From contig NZ_JAYKZY010000002.1 of NCBI RefSeq assembly GCF_035818615.1, positions 2,606,501 to 2,670,500 on the forward strand: a DNA stretch of 64,000 bases, in the 5' to 3' direction. This DNA comes from Sphingobium sp. CR2-8. Lineage in GTDB: Bacteria > Pseudomonadota > Alphaproteobacteria > Sphingomonadales > Sphingomonadaceae. The translations under genes were made by a program, and so were the position numbers. Positions 51,468 to 61,262 of the stretch are shown one piece after another; position 1 is the stretch's first letter, and each line of letters starts with the position of its first letter. A model generated the notes under the pieces. That model saw only the letters and a program-made list of their open reading frames with translations, did not search any database and was not told the origin of the DNA.

Positions 51468-53008
51468 ATGACATCCCACATCACGCATCTGTGGCGCCTC
51501 GTAAAATGGGGCCGCACGCTGGCGCGGCACGGCGCGCTGACCGGGATCGAGCGCGACCCGCTGACACCCGCGCCTGTTCGACGGCTGGTCCGCATCGCGC
51601 GGCTGGGCGCGCGCGTGCCCAAACAGCCGCGCTATGCCGATGCGTTCCAGGCGATCGGCCCGGCCGCGATCAAGCTGGGCCAGACGCTCGCGACCCGGCC
51701 CGACCTGGTCGGCGATCATGCCGCCAACGACCTGCTGCGCTTGCAGGACGCCCTGCCCCCGTCCCGTTCGACACGATCCGCGCGCAGATCGAACAAAGTT
51801 TCGGCCGTCCACTGGAACAGGTCTATGCGCGGTTCGATGAAGTGCCGGTCGGCGCAGCCTCGATCGCGCAGGTGCACCGGGCGCTGACCAGCGACGGGCG
51901 CGATGTCGCGGTCAAGGTGATCCGGCCGGGCGTGATCGACCAGTTCAACCGCGACATCCAGACCTATGAATGGGCCGCCGCCCATGTCGAGCAGCTGGGT
52001 GGCGAGATCGCCCGGCTGCGCCCGCGCCTGGTCATCGCCAACCTGAAGCGCTGGACCGCGCGCGAACTGGACCTGCGGCGCGAAGCGGCGTCCGCGTCCG
52101 AACTGGCCGAGGCGATGGAGGCGATGCCGGGATACAGCATCCCGGACATCGACTGGGATCGCACGACCGGCAAGGTCATGACGATGGAGTGGATCGACGG
52201 GATCAAGATTTCCGACCGCGCCGCGCTGATCGCGGCGGGTCATGATGTGAAGGATCTGGCCGCCCGCCTGGTCAACACCTTCCTGCGGCAGGCCATCGCG
52301 GAAGGCTTTTTCCACGCTGACATGCATCAGGGCAATTTGTTCGTGCGGCCGGACGGCGATATCGTGGCGATCGATTTCGGCATCATGGGCCGGATCGACC
52401 GGCGCGCGCGCATGTGGCTGGCGGAAATTCTCTACGGCCTGATCACCGGCAATTACAAACGCGTCGCCGAAATCCATTTCGAGGCGCAATATGTGCCGGG
52501 CCATCACAATGTCGCCGAATTCGCGACCGCGCTGCGCGCCGTGGGCGAACCCATGCGCGGCAAGCCCGCCAGCCAGTTGTCGGTGGGCGGCATGCTGGAC
52601 GGCCTGTTCGCCATCACCCGCGATTTCGACATGCAGACCCAGCCGCACCTGCTGCTGCTGCAAAAGACGATGGTGATGGTGGAAGGCGTGGCTCACAGCC
52701 TCGACCCCGACATCAACATGTGGGAAACCAGCGGCCCCTATGTGAAGTCCTGGCTGCGCGACGAACTGGGACCGGAGGCGAAGGCCGCCGACACGCTGAT
52801 CGAAAACTGGCGCACGCTCCAGCGGCTGCCCGGCCTGGTCCGGCGGATCGAGGACGCCTTCCCCGAAAAGGGCGGCGCACCGCCCCCGCCGCCGTTGAGC
52901 GAGGTCAAGCTGATCCGCGTGGGCGGCGGATGGCGCTATGCCCTGGTGGCGGTGGTCGCAGCGGCGGCTGGCATAGTCGGTTCGGCGCTCTTACATCTAA
53001 ATCTATGA
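51468..53008 (+). CDS. ubiB: Ubiquinone biosynthesis atypical kinase UbiB (one frameshift as sequenced)
   Basis: A 513-residue UbiB/ABC1 protein if one base is restored. First frame: AFQAIGPAAIKLGQTLATRP with the KXGQ motif. The break is in CCCCC at 51756-51760: expected LQDALPPVPFDTIRAQIEQS. Second frame: VGAASIAQVHRALTSDGRDV, AVKVIRP, EGFFHADMHQGNLF, IAIDFGIMGRID and a C-terminal membrane helix (ALVAVVAAAAGIVGSALLHL). It acts in coenzyme Q synthesis at the membrane. ATGA overlap with coaBC. Confidence 0.9.
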
Positions 53009-54291
53009 CCCAACGCGTCCTCCTCATCGTCTCCGGCGGCATCGCGGCCTATAAGGCGCTGGGACTGGTCCGCGCCTTGCGCAAGCGGGGGATCGCGGTG
53101 CGGGCGGTGTTGACGCAGGCGGCGCAGCAGTTCGTCACGCCGCTGTCGCTGGGGGTGCTGACCGAGGACCATGTCTTCACCGACCTGTTCGACCTGAAGG
53201 ACGAGCAGGAAATCGGCCATATCCAGCTGTCGCGCCAGGCCGATCTGGTGGTGGTCGCGCCCGCGACCGCCAACATATTAGCCAAGATGGCGAACGGCAT
53301 CGCCGACGACCTGGCCACCACGCTGCTGCTCGCCACCGACAAGCCGGTGCTGGCGGTCCCCGCGATGAACGTGCGCATGTGGCATCACAAGGCGACGCAG
53401 CGGAACCTGCGGCAACTGCGCGCCGACGGCATCCACATCATGGAACCTGAAGCAGGCGAAATGGCCTGCGGCGAATATGGCAGGGGACGCCTGCCGGAAC
53501 CGGAGCACATCGCTGCGGAGATCGCGCGGCTTATCGCGCTGCCCCCGCGCGCCGATCCTCTGGCCGACCAGCCCGATTTCGCGCATGATGCAAGTCCGGT
53601 CCCCGACAGGCTCGAACCGAACGGCGCCCTTAAAGGCCGCCACATCCTCATCACCGCAGGGCCGACGCATGAGCCGATCGATCCCGTGCGCTACATCGCC
53701 AACCGGTCGTCGGGCAAGCAGGGCTTCGCCATCGCCGCCGCCGCCGCCAAAGTGGGTGCGCGCGTGACGCTGGTGGCAGGCCCGGTGCATCTGCCGACGC
53801 CAACAGGCGTCGAGCGGATCGATGTCGAGACAGCGCGGCAGATGCTGGCCGCGGTCGAATCCGCCCTGCCCGCCGACGTGGCGATCATGGTGGCCGCCGT
53901 CGCCGACTGGCGCACGGCGGACGCTGCCGACCAGAAGATCAAAAAGGATGGATCGGGCCAGCCCGCCCCGCTCACCCTGGTCGAAAATCCCGACATTCTC
54001 GCAACCCTTGGCCGCCACCCCCGCCGCCCCAGGCTGCTGATCGGCTTTGCCGCCGAGACGCAGAAGATCGCGGACCATGCCCAGGCCAAGCTGGCGAAGA
54101 AGGGCGCGGACTGGATCGTCGCCAATGACGTCTCGGGCCCACCCGGACATAGCGTCATGGGCGGCGACGCCAACGCCGTCCAGATCGTGACCGCCGCCGG
54201 CATCGAATCCTGGCCCGTCATGCCCAAGGGCGACGTCGCCGACAAACTCATCGCAAAGGTTGCCCATGCCCTCTCCGCTGTCCCCGATTGA
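53005..54291 (+). CDS. coaBC: Bifunctional phosphopantothenoylcysteine decarboxylase / phosphopantothenate-cysteine ligase
   Basis: A 428-residue coenzyme A enzyme. CoaC half (flavoprotein): [52 protein letters not shown], and the active-site Cys in [14 protein letters not shown]. CoaB half from ~200: [20 protein letters not shown] with [11 protein letters not shown], and the Lys-rich loop [23 protein letters not shown] overlaps the ubiB stop; the dut start lies inside its end by 26 bp. Confidence 0.95.
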   Translation: MTQRVLLIVSGGIAAYKALGLVRALRKRGIAVRAVLTQAAQQFVTPLSLGVLTEDHVFTDLFDLKDEQEIGHIQLSRQADLVVVAPATANILAKMANGIADDLATTLLLATDKPVLAVPAMNVRMWHHKATQRNLRQLRADGIHIMEPEAGEMACGEYGRGRLPEPEHIAAEIARLIALPPRADPLADQPDFAHDASPVPDRLEPNGALKGRHILITAGPTHEPIDPVRYIANRSSGKQGFAIAAAAAKVGARVTLVAGPVHLPTPTGVERIDVETARQMLAAVESALPADVAIMVAAVADWRTADAADQKIKKDGSGQPAPLTLVENPDILATLGRHPRRPRLLIGFAAETQKIADHAQAKLAKKGADWIVANDVSGPPGHSVMGGDANAVQIVTAAGIESWPVMPKGDVADKLIAKVAHALSAVPD

Positions 54292-54727
54292 CATAAAGCT
54301 CAAGCGCCTGCCCCATGGCGCGGGCCTGCCCGTTCCCGCCTATGCCACCGCCCATGCGGCGGGCATGGATGTCGTATCGGCGGAAGAACTGGTGCTGCAA
54401 CCGGGTGGTCGCCATGCCGTGGCGACAGGTTTCGCGATGGCGATACCCGAAGGCTATGAGGTGCAGGTGCGGCCCCGGTCCGGCCTGGCGCTGAAACATG
54501 GTATCAGCCTGCCCAACACGCCCGGCACGATCGACGCGGACTATCGCGGCGAATTGAAGATCATCCTCATCAACCTGGGCGACGCCCCCTTCCCGATCGC
54601 ACGGGGCGACCGCATCGCGCAGATGGTGGCCGCGCCGGTGCAGATAGCCCGCTTCACCGAAGTGGCGGACCTGGACGCAACGGTCCGGGGCGAAGGCGGA
54701 TTCGGATCGACCGGCATCGCCTCATGA
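54266..54727 (+). CDS. dut: Deoxyuridine 5'-triphosphate nucleotidohydrolase
   Basis: A 153-residue dUTPase that keeps dUTP low and supplies dUMP. Five motifs: [41 protein letters not shown], and GEGGFGSTG. The start ATG at 54266 is chosen over an in-frame TTG two codons upstream. It overlaps coaBC by 26 bp and the ThiF-like gene by 4 bp. The ubiE-ubiB-coaBC-dut order is typical of alphaproteobacteria. Confidence 0.96.
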   Translation: MPSPLSPIDIKLKRLPHGAGLPVPAYATAHAAGMDVVSAEELVLQPGGRHAVATGFAMAIPEGYEVQVRPRSGLALKHGISLPNTPGTIDADYRGELKIILINLGDAPFPIARGDRIAQMVAAPVQIARFTEVADLDATVRGEGGFGSTGIAS

Positions 54728-55491
54728 CGCTCACCGACGATCAACTGGAGCGCTACGCCCGGCATATCGTCCTGAAGGAACTGGGCGGCGCGGGACAGGC
54801 CCGGCTGCTGTCGGCGGACGTGGCGGTGATCGGCGCGGGCGGCATCGGCAGTCCGGCGATCCTCTATCTGGCGGCCGCCGGGGTCGGCACTATCCGCGTG
54901 ATCGACGATGACGCGGTGGCGCTGTCCAATCTCCAGCGGCAGATCCTGTTCGGCACGGCGGATGTCGGCGCGCCCAAGGCGGAAGCGGCGATGGCGGCGG
55001 TTGCGCGGATCAATCCCGACGTGAAGCTGATCCCGATCAACGCGCGGATCGATGCGGACAATGCCGCGATCATGCTGCGCGACGCCGATGTGATCCTGGA
55101 CGGGTGCGACAATTTCGACACCCGCCTCGCGGGGGCGGACACGGCGCAGCGCCTGCGCATTCCGCTGGTGTCGGCGGCGGTCGGGCCGTTCGAGGGGCAG
55201 ATCGCCACCTATCGCGGCTGGGAAGCGGACAAGCCCTGCTATCGCTGCCTGGTGGGCGCGCCGCTGGATGCGCCGGAACGCAATTGCGCGGAAACCGGCG
55301 TGATCGGTGCGCTGACCGGTGCGATGGGCAGCCTGGCTGCGCTGGAGGTGATCCGCGCTCTGGTCCCCTTCGGCAGCGACATGGCCGGACGGCTGCTGAT
55401 CGCCGACCTGCTGTCCATGCGCTTTCGCACATTGGACGTGCCCAAGGATCCCGCCTGCCCGGGTTGCGCGGTGGAAACATGCGCGCCCTGA
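54724..55491 (+). CDS. HesA/MoeB/ThiF-family E1-like adenylyltransferase
   Basis: A 255-residue E1-like enzyme. The ATP loop is [20 protein letters not shown], with [29 protein letters not shown], paired zinc cysteines (CYRCLVG and CPGCAVETC) and [20 protein letters not shown]. It adenylates the C-terminal Gly of a ubiquitin-like sulfur carrier (ThiS or MoaD). No carrier is adjacent, but a DsrE-like gene overlaps it, which suggests sulfur transfer. Confidence 0.9.
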   Translation: MTLTDDQLERYARHIVLKELGGAGQARLLSADVAVIGAGGIGSPAILYLAAAGVGTIRVIDDDAVALSNLQRQILFGTADVGAPKAEAAMAAVARINPDVKLIPINARIDADNAAIMLRDADVILDGCDNFDTRLAGADTAQRLRIPLVSAAVGPFEGQIATYRGWEADKPCYRCLVGAPLDAPERNCAETGVIGALTGAMGSLAALEVIRALVPFGSDMAGRLLIADLLSMRFRTLDVPKDPACPGCAVETCAP

Positions 55492-55844
55492 CCATCATCG
55501 TCGCGACGGCGGATGCGGAGCGGTTGCGCGCCGCATTGATGCTGGCGGCGGCGCAGGCGGCATTGGGGGGAACAGCCACCCTCTTCCTGCAACTCGACGC
55601 GGTGGCGCTGCTGCGCCCGCCGATCGCCGCGCCGCGCGACGCCGCGCATCAGGACGCGGGCCTGCCCGATCTGGCCGCCTTGCTGGCAGAGGCGCAGGCG
55701 CTGGGCGTCACGCTCGTCGCATGTCAGAGCGGCCTTGCGCTATGGGACCTGACCTTGGACATGCTGCCAAAGGGCATCGTGGCGGACGGACCCATTGGCC
55801 TGCTCACGTCGCTGACGGATGCAGACCGCCTGCTCTTCGCCTGA
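55479..55844 (+). CDS. DsrE/F-like sulfur-relay family protein
   Basis: A 121-residue protein with the alpha/beta layout of the DsrE family: [60 protein letters not shown] and GPIGLLTSLTDADRLLFA. The Cys in VACQSGL is at the usual active-site position. It overlaps the ThiF-like gene by 13 bp, so the two products are probably partners. Confidence 0.75.
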   Translation: MRALTIIVATADAERLRAALMLAAAQAALGGTATLFLQLDAVALLRPPIAAPRDAAHQDAGLPDLAALLAEAQALGVTLVACQSGLALWDLTLDMLPKGIVADGPIGLLTSLTDADRLLFA

Positions 55845-56021
55845 CACGCAGGCAAGGCTGCCGGACCGCGCCACGGCCTTTACCAAAAGCCACCCATTGC
55901 CGCGTTCCATGCGCCCTGCCTGCCCGCCGACTTCTATTGACAGGCCGGACCGCCTATTTAAGGGGAAGGCGCGGTATTTCGACGCCGCCCATATACCCTT
56001 CCTTTCAGAAAGACGTGCCCC

Positions 56022-58010
56022 GTGTCCGCCATGCTCAAGATTACGCTGCCCGATGGTTCCGTGCGTGACGTCGCGCCCGGCACTACCCCGGCGGATATTG
56101 CAGCGGCGATCGGGCCGGGCCTGGCCAAGGCGGCGATCGCCGCGCGCGTCGATGGTGAACTGCGCGACATCGGCCGCCCGCTGGAGCAGGATTCGCAACT
56201 GGCGCTGGTGACGGCGAAGGATGAGGCGGACGCGCTGGAACTGGCGCGTCACGACTTCGCCCATATCCTGGCCGAAGCGGTGCAGGCGCTGTTTCCGGGC
56301 ACGCAGATCACCTTCGGCCCGTCGACCGACGATGGCTTCTATTATGACTTCGCGCCCAAGGATCGTCCTTTCACCGAGGAAGACCTGCCCGCGATCGAGG
56401 CGGAAATGCGCAAGATCATCGCCGCCAACAAGCCGCTGGTGCGCGAAGTGATGGACCGCGACGCGCTGATCGCCGCCTGGCGCGCGGCGGGCGAAAGCTT
56501 CAAGGCTGAGTGGGCCGCCGAACTGCCCGAGGGCGAGGAACTGACCGTCTATCGCTCGGGCGACTGGTACGACATGTGCCGTGGCCCGCATCTGGCATCG
56601 ACGGGCAAGGTCGACCCCGCCGCGTTCAAACTGACGCGGGTGTCGGGCGCTTATTGGCGCGGCGACCAGAAGAACGCGATGCTCTCCCGCATCTACGGCA
56701 CCGGCTGGCTCAACAAGAAGCAACTCGCCGAGCATCTGACGCGGCTGGAGGAAGCCAACAAGCGCGACCACCGCAAGCTGGGCGCGGAGATGGACCTGTT
56801 CCATCTGCAACAGGAAGCCCATGGCAGCGTCTTCTGGCATCCCAAGGGCTATCTGATCTGGCGTCAGCTGGAAGCCTATATGCGTCGCGCCATCGACGAA
56901 ACGGGCTATCGGGAGATCAAGACCCCGCAGGTGATGGATGCGCGCCAATGGGAGCAGTCGGGCCATTGGGGCAAATATCGCGAAAATATGTTCGTCATTC
57001 CCGACGAAGTGCCCAACGTCGCGGACGAAGGCCCGCTGGTGTCGGACGAAGCCGAGTGGATGGCGCTCAAGCCCATGAACTGCCCGGCGCATGTCATGGT
57101 CTTTCGCCAGGGCATCAAAAGCTATCGCGACCTGCCCCTGCGTTTTTACGAAAATGGCTGCTGCCACCGCAACGAGCCGCATGGCGCGCTGCATGGCCTG
57201 ATGCGCGTGCGCCAGTTCACGCAGGACGACGCGCATATCTTCTGCCGCGAAGACCAGATCGTGGAGGAAGTCCGCGCCTTCTGTGCGCTGGCCGACCGCA
57301 TCTACAAGGATTTCGGCTTCACCTACTCGATCAAGCTGGCGCTGCGCCCCGAAAAGCGGTTCGGCAGCGAAGAGATGTGGGACAAGGCGGAGGAGGAACT
57401 GCGCAACGCCGTGGCGGCCGCAGGTCTCAACACGCCCGAATATGGCTGGGAAGAACTGCCGGGCGAAGGCGCCTTCTACGCGCCCAAGCTGGAATGGCAT
57501 CTGACCGATGCGATCGGCCGCACCTGGCAGGTCGGAACGATCCAGTCAGACCGCGTTCTACCCGAACGACTCGACGCGTCGTACGTGGCCGAAGATGGCG
57601 AACGGCATCGCCCGGTGATGCTCCATCGCGCGATCTTCGGCAGCTACGAACGCTTCATCGGCATATTGATCGAACATTATGCCGGCCGATTCCCGCTCTG
57701 GCTCGCCCCGGTGCAGGCGGTCGTCGCGACCATCGTGTCCGACGCGGACGACTATGCCAGGGCGACGGTGGAGAAGCTGCGGGCGGCGGGAATCCGCGCC
57801 GAACTCGACGTGCGCAACGAGAAGATCAATTATAAGGTGCGCGAGCATAGCCTGGCCAAAGTCCCCAATCTGCTGGTCGTCGGCCGCCGCGAGGCGGAGG
57901 AAGGCACCGTGGCGCTGCGCGAACTGGGCAAGGAGGGGCAAAGCCTGCTGTCGCTTGACGATGTCATTTCGCGTCTTGCAAATGAGAGCCGCGCACCCGA
58001 TATGCGGTGA
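56022..58010 (+). CDS. thrS: Threonyl-tRNA synthetase
   Basis: A 662-residue class II synthetase. TGS domain ([16 protein letters not shown]), editing domain with [16 protein letters not shown], catalytic core with [40 protein letters not shown], and the motif 3 region [20 protein letters not shown], then the anticodon-binding domain ([14 protein letters not shown]). The start is GTG at 56022 or ATG at 56031; the family permits either. Confidence 0.96.
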   Translation: MSAMLKITLPDGSVRDVAPGTTPADIAAAIGPGLAKAAIAARVDGELRDIGRPLEQDSQLALVTAKDEADALELARHDFAHILAEAVQALFPGTQITFGPSTDDGFYYDFAPKDRPFTEEDLPAIEAEMRKIIAANKPLVREVMDRDALIAAWRAAGESFKAEWAAELPEGEELTVYRSGDWYDMCRGPHLASTGKVDPAAFKLTRVSGAYWRGDQKNAMLSRIYGTGWLNKKQLAEHLTRLEEANKRDHRKLGAEMDLFHLQQEAHGSVFWHPKGYLIWRQLEAYMRRAIDETGYREIKTPQVMDARQWEQSGHWGKYRENMFVIPDEVPNVADEGPLVSDEAEWMALKPMNCPAHVMVFRQGIKSYRDLPLRFYENGCCHRNEPHGALHGLMRVRQFTQDDAHIFCREDQIVEEVRAFCALADRIYKDFGFTYSIKLALRPEKRFGSEEMWDKAEEELRNAVAAAGLNTPEYGWEELPGEGAFYAPKLEWHLTDAIGRTWQVGTIQSDRVLPERLDASYVAEDGERHRPVMLHRAIFGSYERFIGILIEHYAGRFPLWLAPVQAVVATIVSDADDYARATVEKLRAAGIRAELDVRNEKINYKVREHSLAKVPNLLVVGRREAEEGTVALRELGKEGQSLLSLDDVISRLANESRAPDMR

Positions 58011-58024
58011 GGCAGCAATGCCAC

Positions 58025-58065
58025 AAGGGTCCGTGATTTCGTCCAGGCGAAACCACGGACCCCTT
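58025..58065 (+). terminator. Strong hairpin between thrS and infC
   Basis: AAGGGTCCGTG pairs with CACGGACCCCTT (one bulged C) and an inner stem TTTCG/CGAAA extends it. TTTCGG follows. A second hairpin CGGCTTT/AAAGCCG sits at 58067-58085. These probably end thrS transcription or control read-through to infC. Confidence 0.6.
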
Positions 58066-58115
58066 TCGGCTTTGTCCAAAAGCCGCTAAGAGCCATTCGT
58101 TTTTGAAACGACCAT

Positions 58116-58120
58116 AGGAG
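58116..58120 (+). promoter_or_regulatory. Ribosome-binding site that sets the infC start
   Basis: AGGAG lies 8 bases before an in-frame ATA codon (58129) and 20 bases before the first ATG (58141). Only the ATA is at a normal distance. Confidence 0.75.
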
Positions 58121-58128
58121 ATACTGCT

Positions 58129-58674
58129 ATACGTCCCCCAATGATGCGCCGCCCGCTGGCGCCGCCGCCGAAGTCCGGCCCCCGGTATAACGAGTTCATT
58201 ACCGTACCCAAGGTGCGCGTGATCGACGACGAAGGCGAAAATCTGGGCGTGATGTTTACGCAGGAAGCGATCGAACAGGCCGCCGATGTGGGCCTGGACC
58301 TGGTCGAAGTGTCCCCGAATGCCGACCCGCCGGTCTGCAAGTTTCTGGACATCGGCAAGTTCAAGTACGAAGCCCAGAAAAAGGCGAATATCGCCCGCAA
58401 GACCCAGAAGACGCAGGAACTCAAAGAGATCAAGATGCGTCCGAACATCGACGATCATGACTATGATACGAAGATGAAGAAGGTCCATGATTTCATCGGC
58501 GACGGCGACAAGGTGAAGATCACCCTGCGCTTCCGCGGCCGCGAACTCAGCCACCAGCAGCTCGGCATGGCGCTGTTGCAGCGCGTGGCGGAAAATGTGC
58601 AGGAAGTGGCGAAGGTCGAAGCCTATCCGCGCATGGAAGGCCGCCAGATGCTGATGGTGCTGTCGCCGAAATAA
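58129..58674 (+). CDS. infC: Translation initiation factor IF-3, probable AUA start
   Basis: 181 residues if initiated at the ATA codon at 58129, 177 from the ATG at 58141. The chain reads (I)[20 protein letters not shown], then [40 protein letters not shown], the linker [20 protein letters not shown] and [23 protein letters not shown] spacing favours ATA. E. coli infC starts with AUU and is self-regulated, because IF-3 rejects non-canonical starts; the same logic may apply here. rpmI/rplT do not follow. Confidence 0.9.
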   Translation: MRPPMMRRPLAPPPKSGPRYNEFITVPKVRVIDDEGENLGVMFTQEAIEQAADVGLDLVEVSPNADPPVCKFLDIGKFKYEAQKKANIARKTQKTQELKEIKMRPNIDDHDYDTKMKKVHDFIGDGDKVKITLRFRGRELSHQQLGMALLQRVAENVQEVAKVEAYPRMEGRQMLMVLSPK

Positions 58675-58697
58675 GCGACACGCCGTTTACGAACCGC

Positions 58698-58734
58698 AAA
58701 GGGGCGGGGTCTGGATGCAGACCCCGCCCCTTTT
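58698..58734 (+). terminator. Rho-independent terminator after infC
   Basis: A 13-bp GC-rich stem (GGGGCGGGGTCTG with CAGACCCCGCCCC) around GATG is followed by TTTT, 24 bp after the stop codon; flanking AAA and TTT extend the stem. Confidence 0.92.
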
Positions 58735-58769
58735 GGTTTGGCCGACATCGGAAGTCGGCTGTTCCTAAC

Positions 58770-58903
58770 CTTCCCCCTCCCTTCAAAGGGAGGGGCCGGG
58801 GGTGGGTGCGCCGCGATAGCGGCGCTGCGCCGTCTATCGATAGCGAAGGGCTCGCTGCGCTCGCTACCCACCCCAACCCCTCCCTTGGAAGGGAGGGGCT
58901 TTT
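58770..58903. repeat. Inverted doublet of CCCCTCCCTT-type palindromes
   Basis: Left: CCCCCTCCCTTCAAAGGGAG plus GGGGCCGGGGGTGGGT. Right, inverted: ACCCACCCCAACCCCTCCCT plus TGGAAGGGAGGGGC. Each half contains its own palindrome and the halves face each other across ~60 bp. It occupies the gap between infC and the convergent oxidoreductase gene. Confidence 0.75.
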
Positions 58904-58913
58904 CTGTCAGCTC

Positions 58914-60029
58914 CTACCCATTGGGCACCAGCAGATATTTCTCGCCCGTGCGCCGCGCATTATAGGTCAGCACGGCGTCGCGCGTCAGCGCGTCCTTCAG
59001 CGATATGCGCGCCTTGTAGCTGCTCGCGAAGGTGGTGGTGAGGTTGTCGCGCACCCGCTGGCGCATCCGGTCCACCGTCTCCGCGCCCGCGCTTTGCAGG
59101 AACGGAAAGAGCAGCCAGCCGCCGACCTGCCAACTGAACCCGAAATTGCGATTGAGGATCGTCGGCCCGGTGTCGAGCGCGCCGTAGATATAGGCACCCT
59201 TGGCGCTGTTGGAGCCATAGCGGCTATATTCCTGCCCCTGCGACGCGACCTGCTCCATCGCGCTCAATATCTGCCCCACAAGCGTGCCGCCGCCGATCGC
59301 GTCGAAGGCCAGCGTCGCCCCCGTCGCCTGCAACGCGGCGTGCAGATCGTCGGCGAAAGCCGGGCTGCTGCTGTCCACCACATGCTCGGCCCCGATCTCC
59401 TTGAGGACCGCGACCTGCGCGGGGCTGCGCACGATGTTGACGAGGGGGATGCCATCCGCCTGCGTGATGCGCACCAGCATCTGCCCCAGATTGGAGGCGG
59501 CGGCGGTGTGGACGATCGCCTTGTGCCCGTCACGCCGCATCGTTTCGACAAAGCCCAGCGCGGTCAGCGGATTGACGAAGGCGGACGCGCCCTGTTCCGC
59601 GGTCGCGCCCTCCGGCAGGGCAATGACGGACCGGGCGTCGATCGTGCGATATTGGGCGAACATGCCACCGGGCACGCCCGCGACGCGCTTGCCCAGCAGG
59701 GCCTGCGCCTCGGCAGCCTCACCCGCCGCGACGACGGTCCCTGCCCCTTCGTTGCCGACCGGCATGGCCTGCCCCAGCCGCGCCGCCCTCGCGCGAACAG
59801 CGGCCTCGGGCATCTGCGCGACGATGCGCCCGTCGCCATATTCGGCCTGTTCGACATCGGCCGGACCGAACAGCAGGCCCAGGTCCGACGGATTGATCGG
59901 CGCCGCCTCCACCTGGACGATGATGTCATGCCCCTGCGGCGGCGGGAGCGATTCGTCGGCCAGTTCGACGGTCAGGCGACCGTCCTCGCTCAGGGTGGAA
60001 AGGATCTTGAGGCCGTGAATATCGCCCAT
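58914..60029 (-). CDS. Zinc-type alcohol dehydrogenase / quinone oxidoreductase-like protein
   Basis: A 371-residue medium-chain dehydrogenase/reductase. N-terminal GroES-like domain (VQVEAAPINPSDLGLLFGPA; MPVGNEGAGTVVAAGEAAEA), then a Rossmann-like domain (AIVHTAAASNLGQMLVRITQ; LKEIGAEHVVDSS; LAFDAIGGGTLVGQIL). Catalytic-zinc cysteines are absent, as in quinone oxidoreductases. It probably uses NADPH; substrate unknown. Confidence 0.88.
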   Translation of the reverse strand: MGDIHGLKILSTLSEDGRLTVELADESLPPPQGHDIIVQVEAAPINPSDLGLLFGPADVEQAEYGDGRIVAQMPEAAVRARAARLGQAMPVGNEGAGTVVAAGEAAEAQALLGKRVAGVPGGMFAQYRTIDARSVIALPEGATAEQGASAFVNPLTALGFVETMRRDGHKAIVHTAAASNLGQMLVRITQADGIPLVNIVRSPAQVAVLKEIGAEHVVDSSSPAFADDLHAALQATGATLAFDAIGGGTLVGQILSAMEQVASQGQEYSRYGSNSAKGAYIYGALDTGPTILNRNFGFSWQVGGWLLFPFLQSAGAETVDRMRQRVRDNLTTTFASSYKARISLKDALTRDAVLTYNARRTGEKYLLVPNG

Positions 60030-60106
60030 GCTGATGCTCCTGCAATGATGGCTTCACAGGTAGGACACGGCGACGCGATGACAAGCCGTCGCCCCGGGCC
60101 GATGCT

Positions 60107-60778
60107 TCAGGCTGACGGCGTCTGACGATAGAGCGTGGGGAACATCGCCTTGAACGCGGCCAGCTTCGGCGCGTCCCAGCGGCGGATATAGGGATGAGTT
60201 GGATATTTCCGCATGAAATCCTGATGATCGCTGTCGGCGTCCTGAAAGCCGGTAAAGCGCTCCACCCGGGTCACGATCGGGTCGCGCCACAGGCCCGCCT
60301 TGCCGATCTGCGCCAGATAGGCGCTGGCCGCCTTCGCCTGCTCCGGATTCAGCGGAAACAGTGCACTGCGATATTGCGTGCCTTGGTCCGGCCCCTGCGC
60401 ATTCAGCGTGGTAGGATCAGTGATCACGGAGAAGAAGATGCGCAGCAACGTGCCATAACTAACCTGCGCCGGGTCGTAGGTGACACGCACCGCCTCGGCA
60501 TAGCCGGTGTCGCCGCCACTGACCGCCGCATAATCGACGCGTCGGTCGCGCGGCCCTCCGGCAAAGCCCGAGACAACAAGATGGACACCTTTGACGTGCG
60601 AGAAGACGCCGTCGACACCCCAATAGCAGCCGCCGGCAAAGACGGCGGTTTCCAGCTTGCGCGTGGGCGCGGCGTCGATGGTCGGAACGGGGGCCTGGAC
60701 GGTGCGCTCGGCGCGCACGGGGGTGGCGACGGCAAGCGCCGCCAGACAGATCAGGACGAGGCGGTCAGAGCGTCGCAC
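60107..60778 (-). CDS. msrA: Peptide-methionine (S)-S-oxide reductase MsrA, exported
   Basis: About 223 residues from a GTG start at 60778. A signal peptide (LVLICLAALAVATPVRAE) precedes the catalytic motif AVFAGGCYWGVDGVFSHVKG (usual form GGCFWG). Further blocks VSGFAGG, VDYAAVSGGDTGYAEAVRVT, and DPTTLNAQGPDQGTQYRSAL are normal. It repairs oxidised methionine, here in the periplasm. The start overlaps a small membrane gene by 14 bp. Confidence 0.9.
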   Translation of the reverse strand: MRRSDRLVLICLAALAVATPVRAERTVQAPVPTIDAAPTRKLETAVFAGGCYWGVDGVFSHVKGVHLVVSGFAGGPRDRRVDYAAVSGGDTGYAEAVRVTYDPAQVSYGTLLRIFFSVITDPTTLNAQGPDQGTQYRSALFPLNPEQAKAASAYLAQIGKAGLWRDPIVTRVERFTGFQDADSDHQDFMRKYPTHPYIRRWDAPKLAAFKAMFPTLYRQTPSA

Positions 60779-60917
60779 TGCTGGTAGACGTCGCCGCGAT
60801 CGCGGGCGAAGACAGGACGGGCGCGTCCTTGGGCTGGAGCATGACCATACCCACAACGCCAACGGCGAAACCGCCCAAAAAGCGCAGGAACAGGTCGGAC
60901 TTCAGAAACGTAACCAT
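60765..60917 (-). CDS. Small single-pass membrane protein
   Basis: A 50-residue protein: MVTFLKSDLFLRFLGGFAVG then VVGMVMLQP forms one membrane helix, followed by a short Ala/Ser/Thr tail. AAAGG lies 10 bases before the ATG. It overlaps the 5' end of msrA by 14 bp on the same strand, so both are probably co-expressed. Short proteins with a KSDLF N-terminus are known to me from sphingomonads; no function is known. Confidence 0.6.
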   Translation of the reverse strand: MVTFLKSDLFLRFLGGFAVGVVGMVMLQPKDAPVLSSPAIAATSTSSATL

Positions 60918-61262
60918 GGCCAAAGCCTTTCTATATTGTCTTTCAGGCCGTCTTGACCTGTCGACTATCACCGCGCGCCTTGCCCCTGTCTGAACGGTCG
61001 GCCGCGCCGGAGCGGGTTTCGACCAATGCCAGGGTGAGAACGACGAATGGCTCAAGCCGTTAAATCAGTTTCTCTATGCAACGGGCATATAAGCCATGCC
61101 GCGCCAATCGCAAGACGGCGCGACATGAAAAGGACCGTTTCCATTTTGTGACATGCCGATGCAAGCGCCAGAGGCGGCTGGCGTTCAGCCACCCTCCGAC
61201 CACTCCAGCGATGACGAGGCAAGTTACCCGCGCGCGGACCCGCCTTCGTCCGCGACCAGCGT
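60918..61262. other. Intergenic region upstream of the small membrane protein gene
   Basis: A 345-bp gap. It must carry the promoter for the small membrane gene and msrA. Near its right end a CGCGGAC/GTCCGCG hairpin (61233-61254) lies just past the aminotransferase stop, without a U run. I see no supportable gene. Confidence 0.55.

Noticed and set aside
55937..55966. Promoter for thrS from TTGACA and TATTTA
   Set aside because: The two hexamers are only 12 bases apart, too close for a sigma-70-type promoter.
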